In this document: positions 18,475 through 27,676 of the stretch, piece after piece
Layout of the letters: each line of letters begins with the position of its first letter
How positions within the stretch are numbered: position 1 is the first letter of the stretch
Source: Halochromatium roseum
GTDB taxonomy: Bacteria; Pseudomonadota; Gammaproteobacteria; Chromatiales; Chromatiaceae
Assembly: GCF_016653315.1 (NCBI RefSeq)
Contig: NZ_NHSH01000048.1
Span: 63,225 to 127,224, forward strand
Length of the DNA stretch: 64,000 bases
Direction: 5' to 3'
Translations under genes and position numbers: made by a program
Notes under the pieces: model-generated
The model's input: the letters and a program-made list of their open reading frames with translations, nothing else
Database searches by the model: none
What the model was told of the DNA's origin: nothing

Positions 18475-19562
18475 GTCGAGCCTCGCAACGTGCCAGCAAA
18501 CGGGCTCTGGCTGGTGATATCAGGCGCGCTCTGGCTGGGATCAGAACCCGCACCAAATCTGCTGATATCAGCGACATCGGCCGGACAGCGGGCGAGCGCC
18601 TCCAGGCAGCGCCGCTGATGCGGCTCGCCCCGCCCGCTGGGGATCAACAGCGGGCCAAGCCTGAGCCCATAACGCAGACCGCGCGCATCGGCATCGAGCA
18701 CCTGGCGCGTCAGCAGTGACAGCCGCTGTTCCAGGTCGCCAGGGTGTTGGCGCAGGTCGAGCTGCACCTGGGCGGATTGATCAGCGCCAAACTGCTTGGT
18801 CACCAGGCCGCGCTCGCGGGCCAGCACCTTCCAGTCGATCTGTCGTGGCGAGTCACCGTCGCGATAGGCGCGCGCGCCGATGTAATCATCGGCGCCTTGG
18901 TCTGGCGCGTCGCGAGCGGCTTCCAGCGCGTTGGCCCGCTGCGCTGCCGTGATCGCCAGTCCCGGTGGCGGTGCCTGCGGCGCCGGGCGCGGATAGACCA
19001 GCACCTTGGCCGGGGTGCGCACCAGCGCCCAGGCGCGGAACAGGCCGAGGGGATAGCGGGTCTCGATCAGCAGTTCCTCGAGTCGCATCAGCCCGCGCTG
19101 ATCAGCGCTGACGGACAGGTCGATCTCGACATGGCGACCGGCGGCGACCTCGGCGCATTCGCCACCGCGCAGACACAGCTCGCCATGGCGCCGACCAGAT
19201 TGATTCCAGAACTCGACCCGAAACCGCGCCGACTGACCGCGGAAGGTCGGCGCGGCATCGGCGCAGCGCACCGAGAGTCCGAGCAGGTTGTACCAGCAGT
19301 AGTGCATGCTCAGCAGCGCGATCCCGGCCATCAGAAAGGTCAGCAACAGCCCGAGGTTGTTCTGATAGTTGAGCGAGCCGAGCAGGGTGGCGAACAACAT
19401 GGCGCCAAAGGTGACGCCGGTGCGGGTCGGCAGGATATAGATCCGCCGTGCGCCGATGCGCGTCACGCCCTGTTGATCGTGGGGGTTGCGGCGCATCAGT
19501 CCGTCGAGCCAGCGCTGGCGTGATGGTGTCACCGTTGACGCTTCAAGGGATGGGGACGGCAT
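18471..19562 (-). CDS. DUF58 domain protein
   Basis: This 363-residue protein from the ATG at 19562 (MPSPSLEASTVTPSRQ) overlaps the end of the moxR gene by 20 bp. The frame is open further upstream within moxR but has no family character there. Two N-terminal membrane segments (GVTFGAMLFATLLGSLNYQNNLGLLLTFLMAGIALL) precede a soluble part with the DUF58 signature GADDYIGARAYRDGDSPRQIDWKVLAR, conserved in proteins that pair with MoxR ATPases. The function of the family is not firmly known; roles in envelope stress or assembly have been proposed. It is the middle gene of the moxR-DUF58-tgpA operon. Confidence 0.92.
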   Translation of the reverse strand: MPSPSLEASTVTPSRQRWLDGLMRRNPHDQQGVTRIGARRIYILPTRTGVTFGAMLFATLLGSLNYQNNLGLLLTFLMAGIALLSMHYCWYNLLGLSVRCADAAPTFRGQSARFRVEFWNQSGRRHGELCLRGGECAEVAAGRHVEIDLSVSADQRGLMRLEELLIETRYPLGLFRAWALVRTPAKVLVYPRPAPQAPPPGLAITAAQRANALEAARDAPDQGADDYIGARAYRDGDSPRQIDWKVLARERGLVTKQFGADQSAQVQLDLRQHPGDLEQRLSLLTRQVLDADARGLRYGLRLGPLLIPSGRGEPHQRRCLEALARCPADVADISRFGAGSDPSQSAPDITSQSPFAGTLRGST

Positions 19563-20532
19563 CGAGGATCTGCGCCGCAACGGCTGGATCAGTGCGCAGG
19601 CCCTGTTCGGTCTCTTGCGCCAACCGGTGCGGGACCACTGCCGGGAGTACCTGCTGGATGTCGTCCGGCGCGACATAGTCACGACCCTCGACCATCGCCC
19701 AGGCCCGGGCGGCGCGCAGCAGACCGAGACCGGCGCGCGGCGAGAGCCCATGCCGAAAACGGGTGCTGGAACGGGTGTACTGGAGGATGTGCAGGCAGTA
19801 GTCGATGATCGGCGGCGCGGCATGGATGCCATCCAGGCGTGCCTGCGACTGCGTCAGCGTCTCGGCGTCGATCAGCGGCTGCAGCCCGGCGACCATGGCG
19901 CGTCGATCCTCGCCGGCGAGCAGGATGCGCTCTTGCGCCTGGTCCGGATAGCCGAGCGCGATGCGCATCAGGAAGCGGTCGAGCTGCGACTCCGGCAGCG
20001 CAAAGGTGCCGATCTGGTGCGCTGGGTTCTGGGTGGCGATGACGAAGAAGGGCCGCGGCAGCGCCCGGGTCTCGCCATCGGCGGTCACCTGACGTTCCTC
20101 CATCGCCTCGAGCAGCGCGCTCTGCGCCTTGGGCGTGGCGCGATTGATCTCATCGGCCAGCACCAGCTGCGCGAACACCGGCCCGGGATGAAAGCGAAAC
20201 TGCTCCGCGGCACGGTCATAGACCGAGACCCCGAGCACGTCGGCCGGCAGCATGTCGCTGGTGAATTGGATGCGCGCATACTGTAGTCCCAGCAGGCGCG
20301 CGAGCAGATGCGCGAGCGTGGTCTTGCCAACCCCTGGCAGATCCTCGATCAGCAGATGGCCGCCGGCGAGCAGGCAGACGAAGGCCAGTTTGATCTCATG
20401 GGTCTTGCCGAGGATCACCGAGCCGGCGGTCTCGATCAGTGCGGCGAAGGGGCTCGTGCGGGAGCTGCGATCCTTGCCTGTGGCGGGTTTGATGGGCGGG
20501 GGCTGGGTCGCGCGATTGTCTGCAATGGTCAT
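19543..20532 (-). CDS. MoxR-family AAA+ ATPase
   Basis: This 329-residue cytosolic AAA+ ATPase has Walker A LPGVGKTT (about 65-72), Walker B LVLADEINRA, and the MoxR pattern RFHPGPVFAQLVLADEINRATPKAQ. The sensor region QNPAHQIGTFALPESQLDRF is also present. MoxR proteins act as chaperone-like ATPases, here most likely on the product of the overlapping DUF58 gene. It is the first gene of a three-gene operon and is divergent from the Uma2-family gene at 20753. Confidence 0.94.
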   Translation of the reverse strand: MTIADNRATQPPPIKPATGKDRSSRTSPFAALIETAGSVILGKTHEIKLAFVCLLAGGHLLIEDLPGVGKTTLAHLLARLLGLQYARIQFTSDMLPADVLGVSVYDRAAEQFRFHPGPVFAQLVLADEINRATPKAQSALLEAMEERQVTADGETRALPRPFFVIATQNPAHQIGTFALPESQLDRFLMRIALGYPDQAQERILLAGEDRRAMVAGLQPLIDAETLTQSQARLDGIHAAPPIIDYCLHILQYTRSSTRFRHGLSPRAGLGLLRAARAWAMVEGRDYVAPDDIQQVLPAVVPHRLAQETEQGLRTDPAVAAQILDAVPIP

Positions 20533-20752
20533 AACGGGTTCCTGCGGTCATCGGCCCCTAGTCTAGCCTCTGATGGTGCTGCGAGAGGAAACGGTAAGTC
20601 CGGCTGTCCCGGTTGCCAGCGCGAAAAGCGGCCATCTAAGCCGGGAGGGGGTGACGCTCGTATTCGCCCTCGCTCTCAATCGCCTTCCTCAATGGCCTTT
20701 GGTATTGTCAGTTCACTGGATTGCTCAAGCGCGCCGAGGAGGGTCCGCGATC

Positions 20753-21610
20753 ATGCCACCACCTGCCATCGCCCTGACCGATGCGCCCGCGATCGGTCTC
20801 GATCCCAATCCGCCAGCGGGCACGCGGGTCAGCGAGGCCGATTACTGGGCCTACTACTACGAGCACGAGAACGGTTACGAATGGAACGACGGTATCCTGG
20901 AGGTCAGGCCGGTGTCCGATACCTTGACCATGCGGGTTTACCACTGGCTGCTGCAGTTGCTGCAGTTCTATCTGCAGACTCACAACAATGCCCAGCTGAC
21001 CACGCTGGAGATGGGTTTTCGCTTGCGCCTCGCCGACAAGGTCGCCATCCGCAAACCGGATCTCGGGATCGTGCTCGACAGCAACCCGATCCCACTCGCC
21101 GATCTCGATCGCTCCTACAAGGGCACCTTCGATCTCTGCGTCGAGGCCCTCTCCGATAGTACCCCGGCCGAGATCGCCCGCGACACCGAGCAGAAGCGGC
21201 GCGAATACGAGGCCGCCGGGGTGCGCGAATACTATATCTTGCACCATGAGCCGCACTGGCAGCGGTTCTATCGGCGCAACGCCTTTGGGCGTTATCAACC
21301 GATCCTGACCGACGAGGGCGTGGTGCAGTCCGAGGTGGTGCCGGGCCTGCGCTTTCGGCTTGAGGATCTGCGGCGTCAGCCGGGTCCAGCGGCGATGCTC
21401 GAGGATGCGGTCTATGCGCCCTTTGTGTTGCCTCAGTGGCAGCGGGAGCGGCAAGTGTTGGAGGCCGAGCGCCAGGCGCGCATATCCGCTGAGCAGGCGC
21501 GTCAGCAGGCTGAACAGGCGCGCCAGCAGGCCGAGCAGCTCGCGCAGCGGGAGCGTGCGGAGAAAGAGATCCTTCTCGCGGAGCTGGCTCGTCTGCGCGG
21601 TGGCTCCTGA
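20753..21610 (+). CDS. Uma2-family (DUF820) PD-(D/E)XK endonuclease-like protein
   Basis: 285 residues from ATG 20753 (MPPPAIALTDAPAIG), with a GAGGAGGG ribosome binding site 10 bp upstream. The longer frame from 20573 lacks family character. The core shows YEWNDGILEV, RKPDLGIVL and DLCVEALSDSTPAEIARDTEQKRREYEAAGVREYYIL, the usual pattern of the Uma2 restriction-endonuclease-like fold. The C-terminal about 60 residues form a Q/E/A-rich coiled coil (EQARQQAEQARQQAEQ). Such genes are abundant in cyanobacteria and Chromatiaceae and of unknown role. It is followed by dispersed repeats and an Rpn-family nuclease gene. Confidence 0.88.
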   Translation: MPPPAIALTDAPAIGLDPNPPAGTRVSEADYWAYYYEHENGYEWNDGILEVRPVSDTLTMRVYHWLLQLLQFYLQTHNNAQLTTLEMGFRLRLADKVAIRKPDLGIVLDSNPIPLADLDRSYKGTFDLCVEALSDSTPAEIARDTEQKRREYEAAGVREYYILHHEPHWQRFYRRNAFGRYQPILTDEGVVQSEVVPGLRFRLEDLRRQPGPAAMLEDAVYAPFVLPQWQRERQVLEAERQARISAEQARQQAEQARQQAEQLAQRERAEKEILLAELARLRGGS

Positions 21611-21664
21611 CGCCAATTTAGCGCAAAGCTCGCGACCCTGCCTCGCCGCTCGCCTAAGGTTCGT

Positions 21665-21709
21665 GACTCGGCGCCACCCGGACAATGAATCAAGCGAGAG
21701 TCAGGTTAA
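21665..21709 (+). repeat. Dispersed intergenic repeat, copy A1 (partial)
   Basis: Resembles the 50-60 bp family found also at 21707-21762, 49161-49230, 59391-59447, 60022-60082 and 62486-62540. Shared blocks are GGCGCCACCCGGACAATGAAT and a GAGAGTCAGGTTAA end. Confidence 0.6.
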
Positions 21710-21762
21710 CGCACAGGGTGCCGCGCCGCCCTGGCAGATGAATCGCGCGAGATTCACGTTAA
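21707..21762 (+). repeat. Dispersed intergenic repeat, copy A2 (best example)
   Basis: Runs from TAACGC through GGTGCCGCGCC and GGCAGATGAATCGCGCGAG to ATTCACGTTAA. It has an internal inverted repeat GAATC/GATTC and TTAA/TAAC-like ends. It lies between the Uma2 and Rpn genes. Confidence 0.8.
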
Positions 21763-21807
21763 TTGCTTCGGTCAACCGAGACGATCATTACTCAACCTCG
21801 TGAGTCC

Positions 21808-22692
21808 ATGCCCATGCCCCGCCGCCTGATCAGCTTCGACTGGGCCTTGAAGCGTCTGCTGCGCAGCAAGGCCCATTTCGGCATTCTCGAGGGCTTCCTC
21901 AGCGAGCTGCTGCAGGACGACATCCAGATCCTGGAGATCCTTGATAGCGAAAGCGGCCGCGATACCCCGCTCGAGAAGCTCAACCGGGTCGATCTGCGCG
22001 CACGCAACCAACGTGGCGAGATCATCCTGATCGAGGTCCAGTACGAACGCCAGTTCGATTATCTGCAGCGCATCCTCCATAGCAGCGCCCGCACGGTCGT
22101 CGACAACCTGCCCAAAGGCGCGCCTTACGAGGACATCGTCAAGGTCATCTCGGTCAGCATCCTCTATTTCGACTTCGGTCAAGGCGAGGACTACGTCTAC
22201 CACGGCGCCACTCGGTTTATTGGTCTGCATCGGCACGACGAGCTGCAGCTCAGCGACAAACAACGTGAGCTGTACCAATGCGATCAAGCCCACCAGCTGT
22301 TCCCCGAGTACTATCTGATCAAGGTCAACCAGTTCGATGGCATCGCCCGCGACCCGCTCGACCAATGGATCTACTTTCTCAAGAACGAAGAGATCCAAAG
22401 CGACTTCACCGCCCGCGGGCTGCAGCAGGCCAAGGATGAGTTGGATGTGCTCAAGCTCCCCGAACCCGAGCGCCGCGCCTATGAGCGCTATCAGGACGAC
22501 CTGCATCAGCAGGCGAGCATGGTGCAGTCGTCTTATGGTGTCGGGCGCATGCAGGGCCTTAAGGAGGGGCGTCGGATGGAGCGTGAGCGCATTGCCCAAA
22601 GCCTGCTCGATGTCATCGCCGATGACCTGATCCTGGCCGAGAAAACCGGCTTGAGCTTGGACGACATCCAGCGTCTTCGCGGTACTGGCTAG
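21808..22692 (+). CDS. Rpn family recombination-promoting nuclease / PD-(D/E)XK transposase-like protein
   Basis: 294 residues from ATG 21808 (MPMPRRLISFDWALKRLL); the next ATG is at 21814 and the frame is open to 21763. The N-terminal pattern FDWALKRLLRSKAHFGILEGFLSELL and the catalytic-type block VDLRARNQRGEIILIEVQYERQFDYLQRI place it in the Rpn/PD-(D/E)XK nuclease family. In E. coli these act as DNases that promote recombination, and some were once annotated as transposases. The C-terminal region is helical (GVGRMQGLKEGRRMERERIAQ). Its neighbour is another PD-(D/E)XK protein and the gap holds dispersed repeats, so this is an accessory segment between conserved blocks. Confidence 0.88.
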   Translation: MPMPRRLISFDWALKRLLRSKAHFGILEGFLSELLQDDIQILEILDSESGRDTPLEKLNRVDLRARNQRGEIILIEVQYERQFDYLQRILHSSARTVVDNLPKGAPYEDIVKVISVSILYFDFGQGEDYVYHGATRFIGLHRHDELQLSDKQRELYQCDQAHQLFPEYYLIKVNQFDGIARDPLDQWIYFLKNEEIQSDFTARGLQQAKDELDVLKLPEPERRAYERYQDDLHQQASMVQSSYGVGRMQGLKEGRRMERERIAQSLLDVIADDLILAEKTGLSLDDIQRLRGTG

Positions 22693-22842
22693 CGCATGGC
22701 GCTGCAGATCCTGTTGCCGAAGCAGCTCGCGGCTATCAACGCGCGATCTGCCTCCTGGGTCACGTCCAGCTCGCGAATCCCGCGTCTGATCGCGCATCGA
22801 TTCGGATTATCATAAGCGCTCACTTGCGAAGAGAACTGGGGC

Positions 22843-24861
22843 ATGTTGGCAGAACAGGCATATGACGTCATCGTCGTCGGCGGCGGTCACGCTGGTACCG
22901 AGGCGGCGCTTGCCGCGGCCCGCGTTGGCGCGCGCACGCTGCTGCTGACCCATAACATCGAGACCATCGGTCAAATGAGCTGTAACCCAGCCATTGGCGG
23001 CATCGGCAAGGGCCATCTGGTGCGTGAGATCGATGCGCTCGGCGGCTTGATGGCGCGCGCGACCGATCGCGCCGGCATCCAGTTTCGGGTGCTGAATCAG
23101 CGCAAGGGGCCAGCGGTGCGGGCGACCCGGGCGCAGGCCGATCGGATGCTGTATCGGGCGGCGGTGCGCGCGGCGGTCGAGACCGCGCCGAATCTGGATC
23201 TGTTTCAGCAGGCGGTCGATGATCTGCTGCTCGAGTCCGACGGCCAGGCGGAGCGCGTGGTCGGCGTGCGGACCCAGATGGGGCTGGAGTTTCGGGCGCG
23301 CGCGGTGGTGTTGACGGTCGGTACCTTCCTCGGCGGTAAGATCCATATCGGGCTCAGCAACTATCAGGGCGGGCGTGCCGGTGATCCACCATCCAATGCG
23401 CTCGCCGAGCGTTTGCGCGCCTTGCCATTCAGGGTTGAGCGGTTGAAGACCGGCACCCCGCCACGGATCGCCGCGCGCAGCATCGATTATACTCGTCTCG
23501 AGGCGCAGCCCGGCGATACCCCCGTGCCGGTGTTCTCCTATCTCGGCAGCGCCGCTGAGCATCCGCGCCAGGTCAGTTGCCATATCGCCCGTACCACCGA
23601 GCGCACCCATGAGATCATCCGTGGCGGCCTGTCGCGCTCGCCGATGTATTCGGGCGTGATTGAGAGCATTGGCCCGCGTTACTGTCCGTCGATCGAGGAC
23701 AAGATCGTGCGCTTCGCCGACAAGACCTCGCATCAGATCTTCGTCGAGCCGGAGGGGCTGGAGAGCGGCGAGATCTATCCGAACGGTATCTCGACCAGCC
23801 TGCCGTTCGATGTGCAGCACGCGCTGGTGCGCTCGATCCCGGGCTTCGAGCAGGCGCATCTGACCCGACCCGGCTATGCGATCGAGTACGACTTCTTCGA
23901 TCCGCGCGACCTTGCGCCGTCGCTCGAGACCCATTGCGTGCCAGGCCTGTTCTTTGCCGGCCAGATCAACGGCACCACTGGTTATGAGGAGGCCGCGGCG
24001 CAGGGGCTGCTGGCGGGCGTGAATGCCGCTCGGCAGGTGCAGGGGCTGGAGCCCTGGTCGCCGCGTCGCGATGAGGCCTATCTGGGCGTGCTGGTCGATG
24101 ATTTGATCACGCGCGGCACCAACGAGCCCTATCGGATGTTCACTAGCCGCGCCGAGTATCGGCTGATGTTGCGCGAGGACAACGCGGATCTTCGCTTGAC
24201 CGAGACTGGCCGACGGCTGGGGCTGGTGGATGACGCGCGCTGGCAGCGTTTCGAGGCCAAGCGCGAGGCGATTGAGCGGGAGCAGCAGCGGTTGCGTGCC
24301 TGCTGGGTGCGGCCGGGGACGGCGTTGGCGGCAGAGGTCGAGCAACGTACCGGCGAGTCGATCAAGCGAGAGGTTCGCGCGCTGGAGTTGCTGGCCCGGC
24401 CAGCGGTCGGTTATCGCGATCTGGTGGTCTGCGAGGGTATCGGTGATCCGCTCGGTGTGTCTGCTCGCGCATCGTCATCGCTGCCTGACCATGTTCAGGC
24501 TGACGCAAAGATGAACAAGCAGGATGCTGGTCGGGATGGCGCTGCGTTCAGGATTGATGATGGCGCCGGTGAAACCGATAGCGAGGATGCAGCAGCGATT
24601 GCCGAGCAGGTCGAGATCCAAGCGGCCTACGGCGGCTATCTTGCGCGACAGCTGGATGAGGTGGAGCGCCAGCGTGGTCAGGAAGCGCGTACACTACCGG
24701 GCGATTTCGACTATGAGAAGGTGCGCGGCTTGTCGTCTGAGGTGTCGGAGAAACTGCGGCGGGTGCGGCCGACAACGCTGGGCCAGGCGGCGCGGATTCC
24801 GGGGGTGACTCCGGCGGCGGTGTCGCTCTTGCTGATCCATTTGAAGCGACTGAGCGCCTAA
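22843..24861 (+). CDS. mnmG: tRNA uridine 5-carboxymethylaminomethyl modification enzyme MnmG
   Basis: MnmG (GidA), with MnmE, modifies the wobble uridine U34 of certain tRNAs, using FAD and methylene-tetrahydrofolate. It has the FAD-binding motif [21 protein letters not shown] at residues 9-29, [25 protein letters not shown], and the C-terminal [17 protein letters not shown] and YEKVRGLS blocks. At 672 residues it exceeds the usual about 630. The excess is a hydrophilic segment at about 538-585 (rich in S, D, A and G) that lies where family members are continuous. It starts the mnmG-rsmG-parA-parB-atp block. Confidence 0.97.
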   Translation: MLAEQAYDVIVVGGGHAGTEAALAAARVGARTLLLTHNIETIGQMSCNPAIGGIGKGHLVREIDALGGLMARATDRAGIQFRVLNQRKGPAVRATRAQADRMLYRAAVRAAVETAPNLDLFQQAVDDLLLESDGQAERVVGVRTQMGLEFRARAVVLTVGTFLGGKIHIGLSNYQGGRAGDPPSNALAERLRALPFRVERLKTGTPPRIAARSIDYTRLEAQPGDTPVPVFSYLGSAAEHPRQVSCHIARTTERTHEIIRGGLSRSPMYSGVIESIGPRYCPSIEDKIVRFADKTSHQIFVEPEGLESGEIYPNGISTSLPFDVQHALVRSIPGFEQAHLTRPGYAIEYDFFDPRDLAPSLETHCVPGLFFAGQINGTTGYEEAAAQGLLAGVNAARQVQGLEPWSPRRDEAYLGVLVDDLITRGTNEPYRMFTSRAEYRLMLREDNADLRLTETGRRLGLVDDARWQRFEAKREAIEREQQRLRACWVRPGTALAAEVEQRTGESIKREVRALELLARPAVGYRDLVVCEGIGDPLGVSARASSSLPDHVQADAKMNKQDAGRDGAAFRIDDGAGETDSEDAAAIAEQVEIQAAYGGYLARQLDEVERQRGQEARTLPGDFDYEKVRGLSSEVSEKLRRVRPTTLGQAARIPGVTPAAVSLLLIHLKRLSA

Positions 24862-24862
24862 G

Positions 24863-25594
24863 GTGTCGCCGCGATCAGGTCTTGATGCGGTTGATCCGAC
24901 TGAGCTTCGAGCGCGGTTGGATGCGGGGCTAGCGCAGATGTCGCCGGAGATCGCTGAGCGGCTCGACGAGGCTGCGCGTGATCTGCTGATCCGCTATCTG
25001 CGCCTTCTGGCGCGCTGGAACCAGGCCTACAACCTGACTGCGATTCGTGATCCGCGCGAGCAGGTGGCGCGGCATCTGCTGGATAGTCTGGCGGTGCTGC
25101 CTTGGGTGACACGCGGGCCGGTGCTGGACTTGGGGACTGGCGCCGGGCTTCCCGGTATTCCCCTGGCCATTGCGCGCCCGGAGCTGACCTTCATCCTGCT
25201 GGATAGTAATGGCAAAAAGACACGCTTCGTGCGTCAGGCGGTGTTAGCTCTCGGCCTAGAGCATGTCGATGTGATCCAGATTCGACTCGAGGCGTACCGG
25301 CCGGAGCGCAAATTCGCTACTATTGTCGCCCGCGCTTTAGCGTCGCTGCCGAGCCTCTGCGCGAGCGCCCAGCGTTTATCGGCTGCTGACGGGTGCCTAC
25401 TGGCGTTAAAAGGCCGTTTGGCTGAGGACGAGTTGGCGTCGCTGATCGCAAGCCGCAGCAGCGCCGAGTCTGACGCATCGTTAGCGGCTGAGACGCGGCG
25501 CGGCGGGCCCCGTCTCCACCCTCTCGTTGTTCCTGGTGTCGACGGCGAGCGTTTCCTGATTGAAGTTCCCCTCGACGGCAGTATCCATGGCTAG
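24863..25594 (+). CDS. rsmG: 16S rRNA (guanine-527-N7)-methyltransferase RsmG
   Basis: RsmG (GidB) methylates G527 of 16S rRNA with SAM. The 243 residues from the GTG at 24863, one base after the mnmG stop codon, contain the SAM motif VLDLGTGAGLPGIPLAI, RWNQAYNLTAIRDP and FATIVARALASL. A serine/alanine-rich loop near 195-210 (SRSSAESDASLAAETRRGG) is longer than usual. Its last 8 bases overlap the start of parA. Confidence 0.95.
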   Translation: MSPRSGLDAVDPTELRARLDAGLAQMSPEIAERLDEAARDLLIRYLRLLARWNQAYNLTAIRDPREQVARHLLDSLAVLPWVTRGPVLDLGTGAGLPGIPLAIARPELTFILLDSNGKKTRFVRQAVLALGLEHVDVIQIRLEAYRPERKFATIVARALASLPSLCASAQRLSAADGCLLALKGRLAEDELASLIASRSSAESDASLAAETRRGGPRLHPLVVPGVDGERFLIEVPLDGSIHG

Positions 25595-26381
25595 TATCCG
25601 AACCATCGCCATCGCCAATCAAAAAGGCGGTGTTGGCAAGACAACGACGGCGGTCAATCTCGCGGCCTCGCTGGCCGCGATGGGTCGACGCGTGCTGTTG
25701 GTCGACCTCGATCCCCAGGGCAATGCGACCATGGGTGTCGGCGTCGACAAGAACGGGCTCGAACGCACCGGCTGTGATCTCCTGATGGGCGAGGCCGGCT
25801 TCGCTGATTGTGTGGTGCGGATCGAGGCCCCAGCGCCAGGTTTCGATCTGTTGCCCTCGAACGGCGATATGACCGCCGCTGAGGTTGGGCTGATGCAGTC
25901 TGATCAGCGAGAGCGGGCCTTGGCGGAGGCGCTGGCCAGTGTCGCCGATGCCTATGAGGTCGTGCTGGTTGATTGTCCGCCCTCGTTGAACATGCTGACG
26001 GTGAATGCGTTGGTCGCCGCTGATGGGGTTCTGATCCCAATTCAGTGTGAGTACTATGCGCTGGAGGGTTTGTCAGCGCTGCTCGATACGGTCGAGCAGA
26101 TCCGCGGCAGCCGCAACGCCGGGCTGCGTATCGAGGGCATCCTCCGGACCATGCATGATCCGCGTAACAATCTGGCCAATCAGGTCTCGACCCAGCTCGT
26201 GACGCATTTCACTGCTGAGGTTTATCGCACCATCATCCCGCGTAATGTACGGTTGGCCGAGGCGCCTAGCCATGGACTGCCAGCACTGCTCTATGATCAG
26301 AGTTCGCGCGGCGCTGTTGCCTATCAAGCCTTGGCGAGCGAGGTGTTGCGGCGGCGCGAGCGCACGCCGAGTGCGGCCTAG
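25587..26381 (+). CDS. parA: Chromosome partitioning ATPase ParA (Soj)
   Basis: ParA is the DNA-binding ATPase that moves ParB-bound origins. From ATG 25587 (MASIRTIAIANQKGG) it is 264 residues. The deviant Walker A KGGVGKTT (13-20), VDLDPQGNAT and VDCPPSLNMLTVNAL identify the family. The start lies within the last codons of rsmG. Confidence 0.97.
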   Translation: MASIRTIAIANQKGGVGKTTTAVNLAASLAAMGRRVLLVDLDPQGNATMGVGVDKNGLERTGCDLLMGEAGFADCVVRIEAPAPGFDLLPSNGDMTAAEVGLMQSDQRERALAEALASVADAYEVVLVDCPPSLNMLTVNALVAADGVLIPIQCEYYALEGLSALLDTVEQIRGSRNAGLRIEGILRTMHDPRNNLANQVSTQLVTHFTAEVYRTIIPRNVRLAEAPSHGLPALLYDQSSRGAVAYQALASEVLRRRERTPSAA

Positions 26382-26403
26382 CGGCTTGCCGTGCCATCGT
26401 CTT

Positions 26404-26487
26404 GCTCATCGTCTCGCTCATCGTCTCGCTCATCGTCTCGCTCATCGTCTCGCTCATCGTCTCGCTCATCGTCTCGCTCATCGTCTC
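26404..26487. repeat. Seven tandem 12-bp units between parA and parB
   Basis: GCTCATCGTCTC is repeated seven times exactly. It fills most of the parA-parB gap. It is open on the plus strand in the parB frame (a GTG at 26391 would give an (S-S-S-R)n extension of ParB), but ParB homology begins only at 26511. Confidence 0.95.
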
Positions 26488-26510
26488 GCTATCTCGGAGC
26501 CCCAGTGCCG

Positions 26511-27434
26511 ATGACAGTTGCTAAGAAGAAAGGATTGGGCCGCGGGCTCGATGCATTGCTCGGCGGTGCGCGCGAGGCCGCCTTGCCGGAATCCGGCGCG
26601 GAGCTAACGCCGGTCAGGGCTGAGGCGCTCATCGCCCCGACCGTCGGCGAGGCGGTCCGCGAGCTGCCGCTGGACCAGATCCAGCGTGGGCGCTATCAGC
26701 CGCGCCGCGATTTTGATGAGGAGCGTTTGCGCGAGCTCGCCGACTCAATCGCGGCCCAGGGTGTGATTCAGCCAATCCTGGTGCGACCAGTCGAGCCCGG
26801 GCGCTACGAGATCGTTGCTGGCGAACGCCGTTGGCGTGCGAGCCAGCAAGCGGGGCTCGAGCGTATCCCGGTGGTGGTGCGTGATGTCACCGAACAGGCC
26901 GCGCTGGCCATCGCGCTGATCGAGAACATTCAGCGCGATGATCTGCATCCGCTCGAGGAGGCCGGTGCGCTCCGGCGTCTACTGGACGAGTTCGGCCTCA
27001 GCCATCTGCAGGTGGCTGAGGCAGTCGGCAAGTCTCGCAGTACGGTGACGAATCTGCTGCGACTGCTTGAGCTCGAGGACGAGGTCAAGACGCTCTTGGA
27101 CGACAAGCGCCTCGAGATGGGGCATGCGCGAGCGCTGCTTGGCTTACACGGAGAGCAGCAAATTAAGGCTGCGCGCCTGGTGGTCATGCAGGGTCTCTCG
27201 GTGCGCGACACCGAGCGCTTGATTCGCCGCCAACAAACCGATGCCGATGATCCGCCCACGGAGGCGCATGCCAAGTCGGCGCCCGACCCCAACATTCGCC
27301 AACTGCAAGACGATCTTGCCGAACGGCTTGGCGCCCGAGTGGCGATCAAGCACGGCAGCAAGGGCACGGGTCGACTGGTGATCAACTACAACAGCCTCGA
27401 CGAGCTTGACGGCATCCTGGCACATATCCGCTAG
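26511..27434 (+). CDS. parB: Chromosome partitioning protein ParB (Spo0J)
   Basis: ParB is a CTPase-class clamp that binds parS sites and works with ParA in origin segregation. 307 residues from ATG 26511 (MTVAKKKGLGRGLDALLGG), the canonical ParB N-terminus. The nucleotide-binding motifs VAGERRWRASQQAGL and ALIENIQRDDLHPLEEA and the helix-turn-helix SHLQVAEAVGKSRSTVTNLLRL are clear. An in-frame GTG at 26391 would add a 40-residue Ser/Arg repeat tail coded by the 12-bp repeat; this seems unlikely but cannot be excluded. No ribosome binding site is strong for either start. Confidence 0.96.
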   Translation: MTVAKKKGLGRGLDALLGGAREAALPESGAELTPVRAEALIAPTVGEAVRELPLDQIQRGRYQPRRDFDEERLRELADSIAAQGVIQPILVRPVEPGRYEIVAGERRWRASQQAGLERIPVVVRDVTEQAALAIALIENIQRDDLHPLEEAGALRRLLDEFGLSHLQVAEAVGKSRSTVTNLLRLLELEDEVKTLLDDKRLEMGHARALLGLHGEQQIKAARLVVMQGLSVRDTERLIRRQQTDADDPPTEAHAKSAPDPNIRQLQDDLAERLGARVAIKHGSKGTGRLVINYNSLDELDGILAHIR

Positions 27435-27621
27435 CCCAAGAGCCATAAGCAATCTCGATGGACCCTATCAATATAAAACAGTTTATGGCTGTGTTCGAGT
27501 GCACTCTGATTCTTCGTTGATTATTGTTTTTAAAGTAATTTTATTATTTCTGCGTGGCTGTCTCGCACCTGTGGGCGGTGCTGTTTTGGCCTCATGAGGG
27601 CCTCTCAGTGGCCTATAGGCG
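27435..27621. other. AT-rich non-coding stretch between parB and the atp promoter
   Basis: No gene is seen. 27470-27550 is markedly AT-rich for this genome, with TATCAATATAAAAC and TTATTGTTTTTAAAG. It may be an upstream promoter or nucleoid-protein binding region for the atp operon. No DnaA-box cluster is visible. Confidence 0.5.
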
Positions 27622-27651
27622 TTGACCCGAATATTCAGCAGAACTTATACT
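27622..27651 (+). promoter_or_regulatory. Predicted sigma-70 promoter of the atp operon
   Basis: -35 TTGACC (27622-27627) and -10 TATACT (27646-27651), spaced 18 bp. The predicted transcript would start near 27658, immediately before the AGGAGGG ribosome binding site of atpI (27663-27669). Confidence 0.65.
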
Positions 27652-27676
27652 TCTCGGGCTTTAGGAGGGCGGCCAC

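Noticed and set aside
22693-22842. oriC or DnaA boxes before mnmG
   Set aside because: The gene order is origin-proximal, but no cluster of TTATCCACA-like boxes or AT-rich unwinding stretch is seen here.
22810-24345. A long minus-strand frame over mnmG
   Set aside because: It is antisense to a canonical gene in a high-GC genome and has no recognisable motifs.
26266-26481. A minus-strand frame reading (SETM)n
   Set aside because: Produced by the 12-bp repeat; no start signals or homology.
25587-27434. parS site near parAB
   Set aside because: No good match to the TGTTTCACGTGAAACA consensus was found by eye in the surrounding sequence.
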